A program made the position numbers and the translations under genes. The notes under the pieces were generated by a model. That model did not search any database. It saw only the letters and a list, made by a program, of their open reading frames with translations, and was not told the DNA's origin. From Pseudomonas argentinensis (GTDB lineage: Bacteria; Pseudomonadota; Gammaproteobacteria; Pseudomonadales; Pseudomonadaceae): DNA of 64,000 nucleotides. The stretch is from positions 1,798,001 through 1,862,000 of the forward strand of contig NZ_CP056087.1 of assembly GCF_001839655.2 (NCBI RefSeq), read 5' to 3'. This document shows, in pieces, positions 9,820 to 21,200 of the stretch (position 1 is the stretch's first letter; each line of letters begins with the position of its first letter).

Positions 9820-11168
9820 GCGCACTCTATATGATCGTCGGCACCCTGATCGCCCTCGGGGTGCTGGTGACCTTTCATGAATACGGTCATTTCTGGGTGG
9901 CGCGTCGCTGTGGCGTCAAGGTGCTGCGCTTCTCCGTAGGCTTCGGCACGCCGCTGGTGCGCTGGCATGACCGCCAGGGTACCGAGTTCGTGATCGCCGC
10001 CATCCCGCTGGGTGGTTACGTGAAGATGCTCGACGAGCGCGAAGGCGACGTGCCGCCGGAGCTGGTCGAGCAGTCGTTCAATCGCAAGACCGTCAAGCAG
10101 CGCTTCGCCATCGTCGCCGCTGGGCCGGCTGCCAACTTCGCCCTGGCCCTGCTGTTCTTCTGGCTGGTGGCCATGCTCGGCAGCCAGCAGGTGCGGCCGG
10201 TTATCGGTGCCGTGGAGGCGGGCAGCCTGGCCCAGGTTGCCGGCCTGCAGGCGGGTGAGGAAATCGTTGCGGTCAACGGCAAGGCCACCACGGGTTGGTC
10301 GGCGGTCAATCTGCAACTGGTGCGCCGCCTCGGTGAAAGCGGCGAGCTGCTGATCACCACGCGCCACCCCGATGGCGGCGCGGATACGGCGCATCGCGTC
10401 GAACTGGATAACTGGCTGCGTGGCGCCAACGAGCCCGATCCGATCGCCTCGCTGGGCATTCGGCCGTGGCGGCCGAGCCTGGCGCCAGTGCTCGCCGAAT
10501 TCGATCCTGAAGGTCCGGCCCAGGCCGCCGGCCTGCGCATCGGCGACCGCCTGCTGGCGCTGGATGGGCAAGCCCTGAGCGATTGGCAGGAGCTGGTCGA
10601 CCGCGTGCGCGGGCTGCCGGGCAAGTCGGTCGCCATTGCCCTGGAGCGCGATGGTCAGCGTCTGGAGGTGCCCGTTACCCTGGCCGCGAAAGGCGAGGGT
10701 GAGGCGGCCACCGGCTACCTCGGTGCGGGCGTGGCGCCGGCGCAATGGCCGGCGCAGATGCTCCGCGAAATCAGCTACGGGCCGCTGGAAGCGGTCAGCG
10801 AAGCGGGCGCGCGAACCTGGACGATGAGCCTTCTGACCCTCGATTCACTGAAGAAAATGCTCTTCGGTGAGCTCTCGGTAAAAAACTTGAGCGGGCCGAT
10901 AACCATTGCTAAAGTGGCGGGCGCTTCGGCCGAGTCCGGCCTTGGGGACTTTTTGAATTTCCTCGCCTACCTGAGCATCAGCCTGGGCGTTCTCAATTTG
11001 CTGCCCATTCCGGTTCTGGATGGCGGACATCTGCTTTATTACCTGGTCGAGTGGGTGCGAGGCCGCCCACTGTCCGAACGGGTGCAGGGTTGGGGGATGC
11101 AGATTGGTATCAGCCTGGTGATCGGGGTGATGCTGCTGGCTCTGGTCAACGACCTTGGTCGCCTCTGA
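9816..11168 (+). CDS. rseP: RIP metalloprotease RseP
   Basis: Inner-membrane site-2 protease that cuts the anti-sigma factor (MucA/RseA type) in the envelope stress cascade. The 450-residue protein has the zinc motif HEYGH at residues 21-25 in the first transmembrane helix. Two PDZ regions follow in the periplasmic part (about 115-200 and 220-305), and the third zinc-ligand motif [10 protein letters not shown] is near residue 396. The start is the ATG in the ATGA overlap with dxr, after GGAGAGG. In P. aeruginosa this protein is also called MucP. Confidence 0.97.
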   Translation: MSALYMIVGTLIALGVLVTFHEYGHFWVARRCGVKVLRFSVGFGTPLVRWHDRQGTEFVIAAIPLGGYVKMLDEREGDVPPELVEQSFNRKTVKQRFAIVAAGPAANFALALLFFWLVAMLGSQQVRPVIGAVEAGSLAQVAGLQAGEEIVAVNGKATTGWSAVNLQLVRRLGESGELLITTRHPDGGADTAHRVELDNWLRGANEPDPIASLGIRPWRPSLAPVLAEFDPEGPAQAAGLRIGDRLLALDGQALSDWQELVDRVRGLPGKSVAIALERDGQRLEVPVTLAAKGEGEAATGYLGAGVAPAQWPAQMLREISYGPLEAVSEAGARTWTMSLLTLDSLKKMLFGELSVKNLSGPITIAKVAGASAESGLGDFLNFLAYLSISLGVLNLLPIPVLDGGHLLYYLVEWVRGRPLSERVQGWGMQIGISLVIGVMLLALVNDLGRL

Positions 11169-11241
11169 GCTCAGCTGAATTATATATCTGTCGTCTCGCA
11201 CGACTGATTTCTTATCGTTAGTTGGAATAAGAAAGGACTTC

Positions 11242-13602
11242 ATGAAACGTCTGCTGCTACCTGCGGTTCTTTCCGCATTGATGATCGCCGAAGTTCACGC
11301 CGAGTCCTTCACCATCTCCGATATTCGCGTTAACGGTCTGCAGCGCGTCTCCGCGGGCAGCCTGTTTGGCGCACTGCCCCTGAACGTCGGCGAGTCGGCC
11401 GATGATCGCACGCTTACCGAAGCGACGCGCGAACTGTTCAAGACCGGTTTCTTCCAGGATATTCAGCTGGGCCGCGACGGCAACGTGCTGGTCATCACCG
11501 TGGTCGAGCGCCCGTCGATTTCCAGCATCGAGATCGAAGGCAACAAGGCCATCAGCAGCGACGATCTGCTCAAGGGCCTGAACCAGTCCGGCCTGGCCGA
11601 AGGCGAGATCTTCCAGCGTGCGACCCTGGAGGGCGTGCGTAACGAACTGCAGCGCCAGTACGTGGCCCAGGGGCGTTATTCGGCCGAGATCGACGCCGAA
11701 GTGATTCCCCAGCCGCGCAACCGCGTGGCGCTGAAGATCAACATCAACGAAGGCAGCGTTGCGGCCATTCAGCACATCAACGTGGTCGGCAACAAGGTTT
11801 TCGCCGATGAAGACCTGCAGGATCTGTTCGAGCTGAAGACCACCAACTGGCTGTCGTTCTTCCGCAACGACGACAAGTACGCCCGTGAAAAACTCTCCGG
11901 TGACCTGGAGCGCCTGCGCTCCTATTACCTGGACCGCGGCTACATCAACATGGATATCACCTCCACCCAGGTCTCCATCACGCCGGACAAGAAGCACGTC
12001 TACATCACCGTCAATATCGACGAAGGCGAGAAATTCACCGTTCGTGACGTGAAGCTGTCCGGCGACCTCAAGGTGCCGGAAGAAGAAGTCCGCGCGCTGC
12101 TGCTGGTCAAAGAGGGCCAGGTGTTCTCCCGCAAGGTGATGACCAGCACCAGTGAGCTGATCACCCGCCGCCTGGGCAACGAGGGCTACACCTTCGCCAA
12201 CGTCAACGGCGTGCCCGAGCCGCACAACGAAGACAATTCGGTATCGATCACCTTCGTCGTCGATCCGGGCAAGCGTGCCTACGTCAACCGCATCAACTTC
12301 CGCGGCAACACCAAGACCGAAGACGAAGTGCTGCGTCGCGAAATGCGCCAGATGGAAGGCGGCTGGGCATCGACCTACCTGATCGACCAGTCGAAGACGC
12401 GCCTGGAGCGTCTGGGCTTCTTCAAGGAAGTCAACGTCGAGACCCCGCAAGTGCCGGGCACCGATGACCAGGTCGACGTCAACTACAGCGTCGAGGAGCA
12501 GGCCTCGGGTTCGATCACCGCGAGCGTGGGTTTCGCCCAGAACGCCGGTCTGATCCTGGGTGGTTCGATCACCCAGAACAACTTCCTGGGTAGCGGTAAC
12601 CGCGTCAGCCTCGGCCTGACCCGCAGCGAATACCAGAGCCGCTACAACTTCTCCTTCACCGATCCGTACTGGACCGAAGACGGCGTGAGCCTGGGCTACA
12701 ACGCCTTCTACCGCACCACCGACTACGACGAGCTCGATGTCGACGTCTCCAGCTACTCGGTCGACAGCCTCGGCGCCGGCATCAACATCGGTTACCCGAT
12801 CAGCGAGACCGCGCGCCTGACCTACGGCCTGACCGTACAGCAGGACGAAATCAACACCGGTCGCTATACCGTCGACGAGATCTTCGACTTCACCCGTCAG
12901 GAAGGCGAGAAGTACGTCAACTTCAAGGCCTCCGTGGGCTGGTCCGAATCCACCCTCAACCGTGGCGTGCTGGCCAACCGCGGTCATTCCCAGAGCCTGG
13001 TGTTCGAAACCACCGTGCCGGGCAGTGACCTGTCGTTCTACAAGCTCGATTACCGTGGCCAGGTGTTCAAGCCGCTGACCGATACCTACACCATGCGTTT
13101 CCACACGCAGCTGGGTTACGGCGGCGCCTTCGGCTCGACCGAGAAGCTGCCATTCTACGAGAACTACTACGCTGGCGGTTTCAACTCGGTACGTGGTTTC
13201 GAAGACAGCAGTCTGGGCCCGCGCAGTACGCCGAGCACCGGCAGCAACCCGGGCACGCTGCGTGACCCGGATCAGGATCCGCTGCCGTTCGGTGGTAACG
13301 TGTTGATCCAGGGTGGTGCCGAATTGCTGTTCCCGCTGCCGTTCGTCAAGGATCAGCGTTCGCTGCGTACCGCGTTGTTCTGGGATGTGGGTAACGTGTT
13401 CGACACCGACTGCAGCTCCGGTCAGAAGCGCCGTGGCGACAGTTGCGACATCGATTTCGGCAACCTGGCCAGCTCGGTGGGTGTCGGCGTTACCTGGATC
13501 ACCGCGCTCGGCCCGCTGAGCTTCAGCCTGGCGATGCCGGTCAAGAAGCCGGACGACGCCGATACCCAGGTATTCCAGTTCTCCCTCGGCCAGACGTTCT
13601 AA
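11242..13602 (+). CDS. bamA: outer membrane protein assembly factor BamA
   Basis: Core of the BAM complex that inserts beta-barrel proteins into the outer membrane (Opr86 in P. aeruginosa). The 786-residue protein has a signal peptide ending MIAEVHA-ES near residue 20. Five POTRA domains follow to about residue 420, then a 16-strand barrel. The conserved loop-6 VRGF motif lies near residues 650-653. The C-terminal beta-signal ends FQFSLGQTF with terminal Phe. GAAAGGA at 11231-11237 supports the start. It is followed by its periplasmic chaperone partner skp. Confidence 0.99.
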   Translation: MKRLLLPAVLSALMIAEVHAESFTISDIRVNGLQRVSAGSLFGALPLNVGESADDRTLTEATRELFKTGFFQDIQLGRDGNVLVITVVERPSISSIEIEGNKAISSDDLLKGLNQSGLAEGEIFQRATLEGVRNELQRQYVAQGRYSAEIDAEVIPQPRNRVALKININEGSVAAIQHINVVGNKVFADEDLQDLFELKTTNWLSFFRNDDKYAREKLSGDLERLRSYYLDRGYINMDITSTQVSITPDKKHVYITVNIDEGEKFTVRDVKLSGDLKVPEEEVRALLLVKEGQVFSRKVMTSTSELITRRLGNEGYTFANVNGVPEPHNEDNSVSITFVVDPGKRAYVNRINFRGNTKTEDEVLRREMRQMEGGWASTYLIDQSKTRLERLGFFKEVNVETPQVPGTDDQVDVNYSVEEQASGSITASVGFAQNAGLILGGSITQNNFLGSGNRVSLGLTRSEYQSRYNFSFTDPYWTEDGVSLGYNAFYRTTDYDELDVDVSSYSVDSLGAGINIGYPISETARLTYGLTVQQDEINTGRYTVDEIFDFTRQEGEKYVNFKASVGWSESTLNRGVLANRGHSQSLVFETTVPGSDLSFYKLDYRGQVFKPLTDTYTMRFHTQLGYGGAFGSTEKLPFYENYYAGGFNSVRGFEDSSLGPRSTPSTGSNPGTLRDPDQDPLPFGGNVLIQGGAELLFPLPFVKDQRSLRTALFWDVGNVFDTDCSSGQKRRGDSCDIDFGNLASSVGVGVTWITALGPLSFSLAMPVKKPDDADTQVFQFSLGQTF

Positions 13603-13650
13603 GCGTCTGCTCACGAATCACCAAGACAGTTTTTCTGCAGGAGTTGCACC

Positions 13651-14154
13651 GTGCGTAAGTTGACTCAATTGGTTCTGTTAAGCGTCACCCTGCTGGCCAC
13701 CCCGGCCTTCGCGGAAATGAAGATCGCCGTGCTCAACTACCAGATGGCGCTGCTCGAGTCCGATGCGGCCAAGCGCTACGCCGTCGACGCCGAGAAGAAA
13801 TTCGGCCCGCAACTGAACAAGCTCAAGACCCTGGAAAGCGACGCCAAGCGCATTCAGGACCGCATCGTCAAAGACGGCGAGAAGATGCAGACCGCCGAAC
13901 GTGAGCGTCTGGAGCTGGACTTCAAGCAGAAGGCCCGTGACTTCCAGTTCCAGTCCAAGGAGCTGAACGAAGCCAAGGCGGTTGCCGATCGCGACATGCT
14001 CAAGAAGCTCAAGCCCAACCTGGACAAGGCGGTTGAAGAGGTCATCAAGAATGGCAACTTCGACCTGGTGCTCGAGCGCGGCGCGGTCATCGATGTCAAA
14101 CCGCAGTTCGACATCACCCGCCAGGTCATCGAGCGCATGAACCAGATGCGTTGA
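13651..14154 (+). CDS. skp: periplasmic chaperone Skp/OmpH (GTG start)
   Basis: Periplasmic trimeric chaperone that holds unfolded outer-membrane proteins for BamA. The 167-residue protein starts with GTG at 13651, placed 7 nt after a CAGGAG site at 13638-13643. A signal peptide ends [10 protein letters not shown] near residue 24. The body is a charged helical tentacle region rich in Lys, Glu and Gln, typical of OmpH. It overlaps lpxD by one base, linking outer-membrane protein and lipid A synthesis in one operon. Confidence 0.95.
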   Translation: MRKLTQLVLLSVTLLATPAFAEMKIAVLNYQMALLESDAAKRYAVDAEKKFGPQLNKLKTLESDAKRIQDRIVKDGEKMQTAERERLELDFKQKARDFQFQSKELNEAKAVADRDMLKKLKPNLDKAVEEVIKNGNFDLVLERGAVIDVKPQFDITRQVIERMNQMR

Positions 14155-15215
14155 TGATGTCCACACCGGTATTCACCCTCGGCCAGTTGGCCGAACAGCT
14201 GGGCGCCACCCTGCGTGGCGCGGCTGATCAGACAGTCGACGGGCTGGCAACCTTGCAGGATGCCGGCCCGTCTCAGCTGACGTTCCTGTCCAATGCGCAG
14301 TATCGCAAGCACCTGGGCAGCTGCCAGGCGGCGGCCGTGCTGCTGACCGCCACGGACGCGGAAGGCTTCGCCGGCAATGCGCTGATCGTCGCCAATCCGT
14401 ACCTGGCCTATGCGTCGCTGTCCCATCTGTTCGATCGCAAGCCCAAGGCTGCGCCGGGTATTCATCCCACCGCCCTGGTGGCCGAGGGTGCCCAGGTCGA
14501 CCCGAGTGCCGCGATTGGCCCTTACGCGGTCATCGAGGCGGGGGCGAAGATCGCCGCAGGGGTCACCGTCGGTGCCCACTGCGTGATCGGCGCGCGCTGC
14601 GAAATCGGCGAGGGCGGCTGGTTGGCGCCCCGGGTCACCCTGTACCACGACGTGCGTATCGGCAAGCGGGTGGTGATCCAGTCCGGCGCGGTGATCGGCG
14701 GCGAAGGCTTCGGCTTCGCCAACGAGAAGGGCGTCTGGCAGAAGATCGCCCAGATCGGCGGCGTGAGCATCGGTGACGACGTGGAAATCGGCGCCAATAC
14801 CACCCTCGATCGCGGTGCGCTGTCCGATACGCGTATCGGCAACGGCGTGAAGCTGGATAACCAGATCATGATCGCGCACAACGTGCAGGTCGGCGACAAC
14901 ACGGCGATGGCCGCCTGCGTCGGGATTTCCGGCAGCACCTCGATCGGCAAGAACTGTATGATCGCCGGCGGCGTTGGCATGGTCGGCCATATCGATGTGT
15001 GTGACGGCGTATTCGTGACCGGCATGACCATGGTCACCCGCTCGATCACCGAGCCCGGTGCCTATTCGTCGGGCACCGCCATGCAACCTGCAGCCGAGTG
15101 GAAGAAAAGCGTGGCGCGCATCCGCCAGCTGGACGACATGGCGCGGCGTGTGAAGCAGCTGGAAAAACAGCTCGCTGCCGTGACCTCGAGCGGGAATGCC
15201 TCATCTGATGCCTGA
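14154..15215 (+). CDS. lpxD: UDP-3-O-(3-hydroxyacyl)glucosamine N-acyltransferase
   Basis: Third step of lipid A synthesis: adds the N-linked 3-hydroxyacyl chain from acyl-ACP to the UDP-linked sugar. The 353-residue protein has an N-terminal uridine-binding domain, then a long left-handed beta helix of hexapeptide repeats (about 100-300), with [19 protein letters not shown] carrying the catalytic His region, and a C-terminal helix. The start [12 protein letters not shown] at 14154 is preferred over a TTG one codon earlier because it gives a one-base overlap with skp and matches Pseudomonas LpxD. Confidence 0.97.
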   Translation: MMSTPVFTLGQLAEQLGATLRGAADQTVDGLATLQDAGPSQLTFLSNAQYRKHLGSCQAAAVLLTATDAEGFAGNALIVANPYLAYASLSHLFDRKPKAAPGIHPTALVAEGAQVDPSAAIGPYAVIEAGAKIAAGVTVGAHCVIGARCEIGEGGWLAPRVTLYHDVRIGKRVVIQSGAVIGGEGFGFANEKGVWQKIAQIGGVSIGDDVEIGANTTLDRGALSDTRIGNGVKLDNQIMIAHNVQVGDNTAMAACVGISGSTSIGKNCMIAGGVGMVGHIDVCDGVFVTGMTMVTRSITEPGAYSSGTAMQPAAEWKKSVARIRQLDDMARRVKQLEKQLAAVTSSGNASSDA

Positions 15216-15259
15216 GCCAATGGCTGGCTCTCTTCTTTTTATTACGGGCTTCTCTGGAA

Positions 15260-15700
15260 ATGATGGAAATCAACGAAATTCGCGAGTACTTGCCGCACCG
15301 TTATCCGTTCCTGCTGGTGGACCGGGTCACGGATCTGGATCTTGAGGGCAAGTGCGTTCGTGCCTATAAGAATGTCAGCGTCAACGAGCCATTCTTCAAC
15401 GGCCATTTCCCCGAGCACCCGATCATGCCCGGTGTCCTGATCATCGAGGCCATGGCCCAGGCCGCGGGTATCCTCGGCTTCAAGATGATGGACGTGAAGC
15501 CTGCCGATGGCACCCTCTACTACTTCGTCGGCTCCGATAAGCTACGCTTCCGTCAGCCGGTCGTGCCCGGTGACCAGCTGATCCTCGAGGCCAAGTTCCT
15601 CAGCAGCAAACGCAGCATCTGGAAGTTCGAATGCAAGGCCACGGTCGACGGCAAGGAAGTGTGCTCGGCCGAAATCATCTGTGCGGAACGCAAGTTATGA
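15260..15700 (+). CDS. fabZ: 3-hydroxyacyl-ACP dehydratase FabZ
   Basis: Dehydrates 3-hydroxyacyl-ACP in fatty acid elongation and competes with LpxA for the same 3-hydroxyacyl-ACP pool. The 146-residue hot-dog protein has catalytic His49 and Glu63 in [20 protein letters not shown]. It sits between lpxD and lpxA as in most proteobacteria and overlaps lpxA by 4 bp. Confidence 0.98.
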   Translation: MMEINEIREYLPHRYPFLLVDRVTDLDLEGKCVRAYKNVSVNEPFFNGHFPEHPIMPGVLIIEAMAQAAGILGFKMMDVKPADGTLYYFVGSDKLRFRQPVVPGDQLILEAKFLSSKRSIWKFECKATVDGKEVCSAEIICAERKL

Positions 15701-16473
15701 GTTTGATTGACCCTCGCGCCATCATCGATCCCAGCGCCAAGCTGGCAGACGACGTCGTCGTCGGCCCTTGGTCGATCATTGGGCCCGACGTAGAAATTGG
15801 CGAGGGCTGCGTGCTGGGTCCCAACGTGATCATCAAGGGGCCTACCCGAATCGGGAAGCACAACAAGATCTACCAGTTCGCCTCCCTGGGTGAAGACACC
15901 CCGGATCGCAAGTACAAGGGCGAGCCTACGCGCCTGGTCATCGGTGATCACAACATCATCCGCGAAGGCGTGACCATGCACCGCGGCACCATTCAGGATC
16001 GTGACGAAACCACCATCGGTGATCACAACCTGATCATGGCCTATGCCCACATCGGTCACGACAGTGTGGTCGGCAACCACTGCATCCTGGTCAACAACGT
16101 GGCCCTGGCCGGGCACGTGCACATCGGCGACTGGGCGATCCTGTCCGGCTACACCCTGGTGCATCAGTTCTGCCACATCGGCGCGCATGCCTTTGCCGGC
16201 ATGGGCGCGGCGATCGGCAAGGACGTTCCCGCCTACGTCACGGTATCCGGCAACCCGGCCGAAGCGCGCAGCATGAATTTCGAAGGCCTGCGTCGCCGGG
16301 GTTTCAGCGCCGAGTCGATGCAGGCGTTGCGCCGTGCCTACAAGATCGTCTACCGCCAGGGCTTCACCATCGAGGAAGCGCTGGTCGAGCTGGAAGAAGT
16401 GGCGGCCCAGTTTGCCGAGGTAGCGGTTTTCCGCGATTCGATCCTGACCTCCAGCCGCGGCATCACCCGCTGA
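15697..16473 (+). CDS. lpxA: UDP-N-acetylglucosamine O-acyltransferase
   Basis: First step of lipid A synthesis: moves a 3-hydroxyacyl chain from ACP to UDP-GlcNAc. The 258-residue protein begins [20 protein letters not shown] and is a left-handed beta helix of hexapeptide repeats with the catalytic-His region [18 protein letters not shown], followed by a C-terminal helical domain. The ATG at 15697 overlaps the fabZ stop (ATGA). lpxB follows after 3 bp. Confidence 0.98.
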   Translation: MSLIDPRAIIDPSAKLADDVVVGPWSIIGPDVEIGEGCVLGPNVIIKGPTRIGKHNKIYQFASLGEDTPDRKYKGEPTRLVIGDHNIIREGVTMHRGTIQDRDETTIGDHNLIMAYAHIGHDSVVGNHCILVNNVALAGHVHIGDWAILSGYTLVHQFCHIGAHAFAGMGAAIGKDVPAYVTVSGNPAEARSMNFEGLRRRGFSAESMQALRRAYKIVYRQGFTIEEALVELEEVAAQFAEVAVFRDSILTSSRGITR

Positions 16474-16476
16474 ACC

Positions 16477-17610
16477 ATGGCTGAGGTATTGCGTGTCGCG
16501 CTGGTTGCCGGCGAGGCATCCGGCGACATTCTTGGCGCGGGCCTGATGCAGGCGCTCAAGGTGCAGCACCCGAACGTCGAGTTCATCGGCGTCGGCGGCC
16601 CGCGTATGCAGGCCGAGGGGCTGGTCAGCGATTTTCCCATGGAGCGCCTGGCGGTCATGGGCCTGGTCGAAGTGCTGGGCCGGTTGCCCGAGCTGCTGTC
16701 GCGCCGCCGCCGGCTGATCGCCAGCCTGATCGAGCGCAAGCCCGACGTGTTCATCGGCATCGATGCGCCGGATTTCACCCTGGGCGTTGAACTCAGGTTG
16801 CGCCAGGCCGGCATTCGCACCGTGCACTACGTCAGCCCCTCGGTCTGGGCCTGGCGGCAGAAGCGGGTGCTGAAGATTCGCGATGCCTGCGACCTGATGC
16901 TCACCCTGTTTCCCTTCGAGGCGCAGTTCTACGAGGCCCATCAGGTACCGGTGTGCTTCGTCGGTCATCCGCTGGCCGATGCCATCCCGCTGCAGGCCGA
17001 TCGTGCGGCAGCCCGCGAGCTGCTTGGCTTGCCAGGCGACGCGCCGGTCGTCGCCTTGCTGCCAGGCAGTCGTGGTGGTGAAGTGGCGCGTCTCGGCAGC
17101 CTGTTTCTCGATGCTGCCGAGCGCCTGCGTTCGTTGCGCCCTGGTGTGCGTTTCGTACTGCCCTGTGCCAGCCCGGAGCGCCGCCAGCAGCTGGAACAGA
17201 TGCTCGGCGGCCGCGACCTGCCGCTGCAACTGCTCGATGGCCGCTCCCACGACGCCCTGGCGGCCTGCGATGCCGTGCTGATCGCCTCCGGTACCGCCAC
17301 CCTCGAGGCGCTGCTGTACAAGCGGCCCATGGTGGTGGCCTACCGCGTCGCGCCGATGACCTTCAGCATCCTCAAGCGGCTGGTGAAGAGTCCCTACATC
17401 TCGCTGCCCAACCTGCTCGCCCAGCGGCTGCTGGTGCCCGAACTGATTCAGGACGCGGCCACCGCCGACGCGCTGGCGCAGGCGGTAGCGCCGCTGCTGG
17501 TCGACGGCGAGGTGCAGACCGAAGGTTTCGATGCCATTCATCGCACCCTGCGCCGCGGTGCCTCCGAGCGCGCCGCCGCCGCGGTGCTCGACCTGCTGGG
17601 GCGCAACTGA
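16477..17610 (+). CDS. lpxB: lipid A disaccharide synthase
   Basis: GT19 glycosyltransferase that joins lipid X and UDP-2,3-diacylglucosamine to give the lipid A disaccharide. The 377-residue protein starts [20 protein letters not shown], the conserved LpxB N-terminus. It has the [12 protein letters not shown] motif, [13 protein letters not shown] and a nucleotide-binding part with [14 protein letters not shown]. The stop overlaps rnhB by one base (TGATG). Confidence 0.98.
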   Translation: MAEVLRVALVAGEASGDILGAGLMQALKVQHPNVEFIGVGGPRMQAEGLVSDFPMERLAVMGLVEVLGRLPELLSRRRRLIASLIERKPDVFIGIDAPDFTLGVELRLRQAGIRTVHYVSPSVWAWRQKRVLKIRDACDLMLTLFPFEAQFYEAHQVPVCFVGHPLADAIPLQADRAAARELLGLPGDAPVVALLPGSRGGEVARLGSLFLDAAERLRSLRPGVRFVLPCASPERRQQLEQMLGGRDLPLQLLDGRSHDALAACDAVLIASGTATLEALLYKRPMVVAYRVAPMTFSILKRLVKSPYISLPNLLAQRLLVPELIQDAATADALAQAVAPLLVDGEVQTEGFDAIHRTLRRGASERAAAAVLDLLGRN

Positions 17611-18218
17611 TGCAGCTGGGCCTGGATTTCGCCAGCGTCGAGGAACTGGTTGCCGGCGTCGATGAAGTGGGTCGTGGGCCGCTCTGTGGCGCGGTGGTGA
17701 CCGCAGCGGTGATTCTCGACCCGGCGCGGCCGATTCTCGGGCTCAACGACTCCAAGAAGCTGACCGAGGCGCGTCGCGAAAAGCTGTTCGATGAAATCCG
17801 CGAAAAGGCATTGGCCTGGTGCATCGCCCGGGCGGAGGTGGAAGAGATCGACCGCCTGAATATCCTGCACGCCACAATGCTGGCCATGCAGCGTGCGGTC
17901 GAAGGCCTCGGCGTGCTGCCGAAACTGGCGCTGATCGACGGCAACCGTTGTCCGAAACTCGCGGTGCCCAGCGCACCGGTGATCGGCGGCGATGCCCAGG
18001 TACCGGCCATCGCCGCCGCCTCGATCCTCGCCAAGGTCAGCCGTGATCGCGAAATGCGCGAACTCGATGCCCTATACCCGGGCTACGGTATCGCCCTGCA
18101 CAAGGGCTATCCAACGCCCGTTCACCTCGAGGCCCTGGCCCGTCTGGGGCCGACCCCCATTCACCGGCGCTCCTTTGCGCCGGTACGCCGCCTGCTGGAA
18201 ACCGCCGCCTTCGGTTGA
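17610..18218 (+). CDS. rnhB: ribonuclease HII
   Basis: Cleaves RNA in RNA-DNA hybrids, including single ribonucleotides. The 202-residue protein has the catalytic Asp-Glu pair in [20 protein letters not shown], Asp in [10 protein letters not shown] and Asp in AKVSRDREM. It is translationally coupled to lpxB and lies upstream of dnaE, an arrangement common in gammaproteobacteria. Confidence 0.97.
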   Translation: MQLGLDFASVEELVAGVDEVGRGPLCGAVVTAAVILDPARPILGLNDSKKLTEARREKLFDEIREKALAWCIARAEVEEIDRLNILHATMLAMQRAVEGLGVLPKLALIDGNRCPKLAVPSAPVIGGDAQVPAIAAASILAKVSRDREMRELDALYPGYGIALHKGYPTPVHLEALARLGPTPIHRRSFAPVRRLLETAAFG

Positions 18219-18231
18219 GTGCAACCACTCG

Positions 18232-18259
18232 CTGTCAGGCTTTCCAGTTACGGTACAAT
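18232..18259 (+). promoter_or_regulatory. candidate promoter for dnaE
   Basis: TACAAT at 18254-18259 with CTGTCA at 18232-18237 and a 16-bp spacer resembles a sigma-70 promoter, 35 bp before the dnaE start. Sequence resemblance only. Confidence 0.35.
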
Positions 18260-18293
18260 CCGCGTTTTGTCGCTTTTCCTGCAGGGCTTCTTC

Positions 18294-21200
18294 ATGGCTG
18301 TTTCCTTCGTTCATCTTCGCCTGCACACCGAATATTCGCTGGTCGACGGCCTGGTTCGCGTCAAGCCGCTGGTCAAGGCCGTGGCCGGGGCCGGGATGCC
18401 CGCCGTCGCGGTCACCGACATGAGCAACATGTGCTCGTTGGTGAAGTTCTACAAAGCCGCCATGGGCGCCGGTATCAAACCGATCTGCGGGGCCGATATC
18501 TGGCTGGCCAGCGCCTACGAGGATGGCCCGCTGACCCGCATGACCCTGCTGGCGATGAACCCCAAGGGCTACCGCAACCTCACCGAGCTGGTCTCGCGCG
18601 GTTGGAGCGACGGGCAGAGCAACGACCTGGTGATCATCCAGCGCGACTGGGTGAAGGAGGCCAGTGAAGGGCTGATCGCCCTGTCCGGCGCCAAGGAAGG
18701 CGAGATCGGCCATGCGCTGCTCGATGGCGAGCCGGCCAAGGCCGAAGCGTTGCTGCAGGAATGGCAGGCGGTGTTTCCCGAGCGCTTCTATCTCGAGGTG
18801 CAGCGCACCAGCCGGGTCAACGACGAGGAGCACCTGCACGCCGCCGTTGCCCTGGCCGACAGGATCGGCGCGCCGCTGGTGGCCACCAACGACGTGCGCT
18901 TTCTCAAGCAGAGCGATTTCGAAGCCCATGAAACCCGCGTGTGCATCGGTGAAGGCCGCATCCTCGACGACCCGCGCCGTCCGCGTATCTACTCCGATCA
19001 GCAGTACCTGAAATCGCCGCAGGAAATGGCCGAGCTGTTCAGCGACCTGCCCGACGCCCTGCAGAATACCGTCGAGATCGCCAAGCGCTGCAACATCGAG
19101 GTGCAGCTGGGCAAGTACTTCCTGCCGGACTTCCCGGTGCCGGAAGGCATGACCATCGACGAGTACTTCCGCAAGGTCTCGTTCGACGGCCTGGAGGAGC
19201 GCCTGGAAGTCCTGCTGCCCAAGGACACGCCGGATTACGACGCCAAGAAGCAGGTGTACATCGACCGGCTGAATTTCGAGCTGGATATCATCATCCAGAT
19301 GGGCTTCCCCGGTTACTTCCTGATCGTCATGGACTTCATCCAGTGGGCCAAGAGCAACGGTGTGCCGGTGGGCCCGGGCCGTGGTTCAGGGGCCGGTTCC
19401 CTGGTGGCCTACGTGCAGAAGATCACCGACCTCGATCCGCTGGCCTACGACCTGCTGTTCGAGCGCTTTCTCAACCCCGAGCGGGTATCGATGCCCGACT
19501 TCGACGTCGACTTCTGCATGGATGGCCGCGACCGGGTCATCGATTACGTGGCCGAGAAGTACGGGCGTAATGCGGTGAGCCAGATCATCACCTTCGGCTC
19601 CATGGCGGCCAAGGCGGTGGTCCGCGACGTGGCGCGGGTGCAGGGCAAGTCCTACGGGTTGGCGGATCGCCTGTCGAAGATGATCCCCTTCGAGGTCGGC
19701 ATGACCCTGGAAAAGGCCTACGAGATGGAGGAGCCGCTGCGCGACTTCCTCAAGGTCGACGAAGAGGCGGCCGAGATCTGGGAGATGTCCCTCAAGCTCG
19801 AGGGCATCGTGCGCGGCACCGGCAAGCACGCCGGGGGCGTGGTGATCGCCCCGACCAAACTGACCGACTTCGCGCCGATCGCCTGTGACGAGGAGGGCGC
19901 CGGCCTGGTGACCCAGTTCGACAAGGACGACGTGGAGCAGGCCGGCCTGGTGAAGTTCGACTTCCTCGGCTTGCGCACCCTGACCATCATCAAGTGGGCG
20001 CTGGAAACCATCCATCGCGACCAGCGCGCGGCCGGCGTGGCCGAAGAGGATCTGGTCAACGTCGACTTCATCCCGCTGGACGACAAGAAAACCTACGACA
20101 TGCTGCAGAGGGCCGAAACCACGGCGGTCTTCCAGCTCGAATCGCGCGGCATGAAGGAGCTGATCAAGAAGCTCAAGCCCGACTGCCTGGAAGACATGAT
20201 CGCCCTGGTGGCGCTGTTTCGCCCCGGCCCGCTGCAGTCCGGCATGGTGGACGACTTCATCAACCGCAAGCACGGCCGTGCCGAGCTGTCCTACCCGCAC
20301 CCGGATTACCAGTACGCGGGCCTGGAGCCGGTGCTCAAGCCGACTTACGGGATTATTCTCTATCAGGAACAGGTCATGCAGATCGCCCAGGTCATGGGCG
20401 GCTACACCCTCGGCCAGGCGGACATGCTGCGCCGCGCCATGGGCAAGAAAAAGCCCGAGGAAATGGCCAAGCAGCGTGGCGGCTTCATCGAGGGTTGTGC
20501 CAGTAACGGCATCGATGCCGATCTGGCGGGCAATATCTTCGACCTGGTGGAAAAGTTCGCGGGCTACGGCTTCAACAAGTCCCACTCCGCCGCCTATGGC
20601 CTGGTGTCCTACCAGACCGCCTGGCTGAAGGCGCATTACCCGGCGCCGTTCATGGCCGCGGTGCTGTCGGCGGATATGCACAACACCGACAAGGTGGTCA
20701 TCCTCATCGAGGAATGCCGCAGCATGAAGCTGCGCATCGACCCGCCAGACGTGAACGCCTCGGAGTTCAAGTTCACCGTCACCCGAGACGCCGCCGGTGG
20801 CGAGCGCATCCTCTATGGCCTCGGCGCGGTCAAGGGCGTGGGCGAGGGCCCGGTGGAGGCCATCGTCGAGGCTCGCCAGGACGGCCCGTTCAAGGACCTG
20901 TTCGACTTCTGCTCGCGCGTCGACCTCAAGCGCATCAACAAGCGCACCATGGAGGCACTGATCCGCAGCGGTGCGCTGGACCGTCTGGGCCCGCACTTCC
21001 ATGACGAGATCAAGGCCTACCAGGCCAACATCGACCGCAACCGTGCCGTGCTGCTGGCGGCGATGGAAGAGGCGGTGCAGGCTGCCGAGCAGACCGCGCG
21101 CAGCCACGACAGCGGCCATATGGACCTGTTCGGCGGCGTGTTCGCCAGCCCCGAGGCGGATGTCTACGCCAACCATCGCAAGGCCCGCGAGTTGTCCCTC

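Noticed and set aside
11257..13614. 785-codon minus-strand open frame opposite bamA
   Set aside because: Shadow of bamA; the translation has no family signature.
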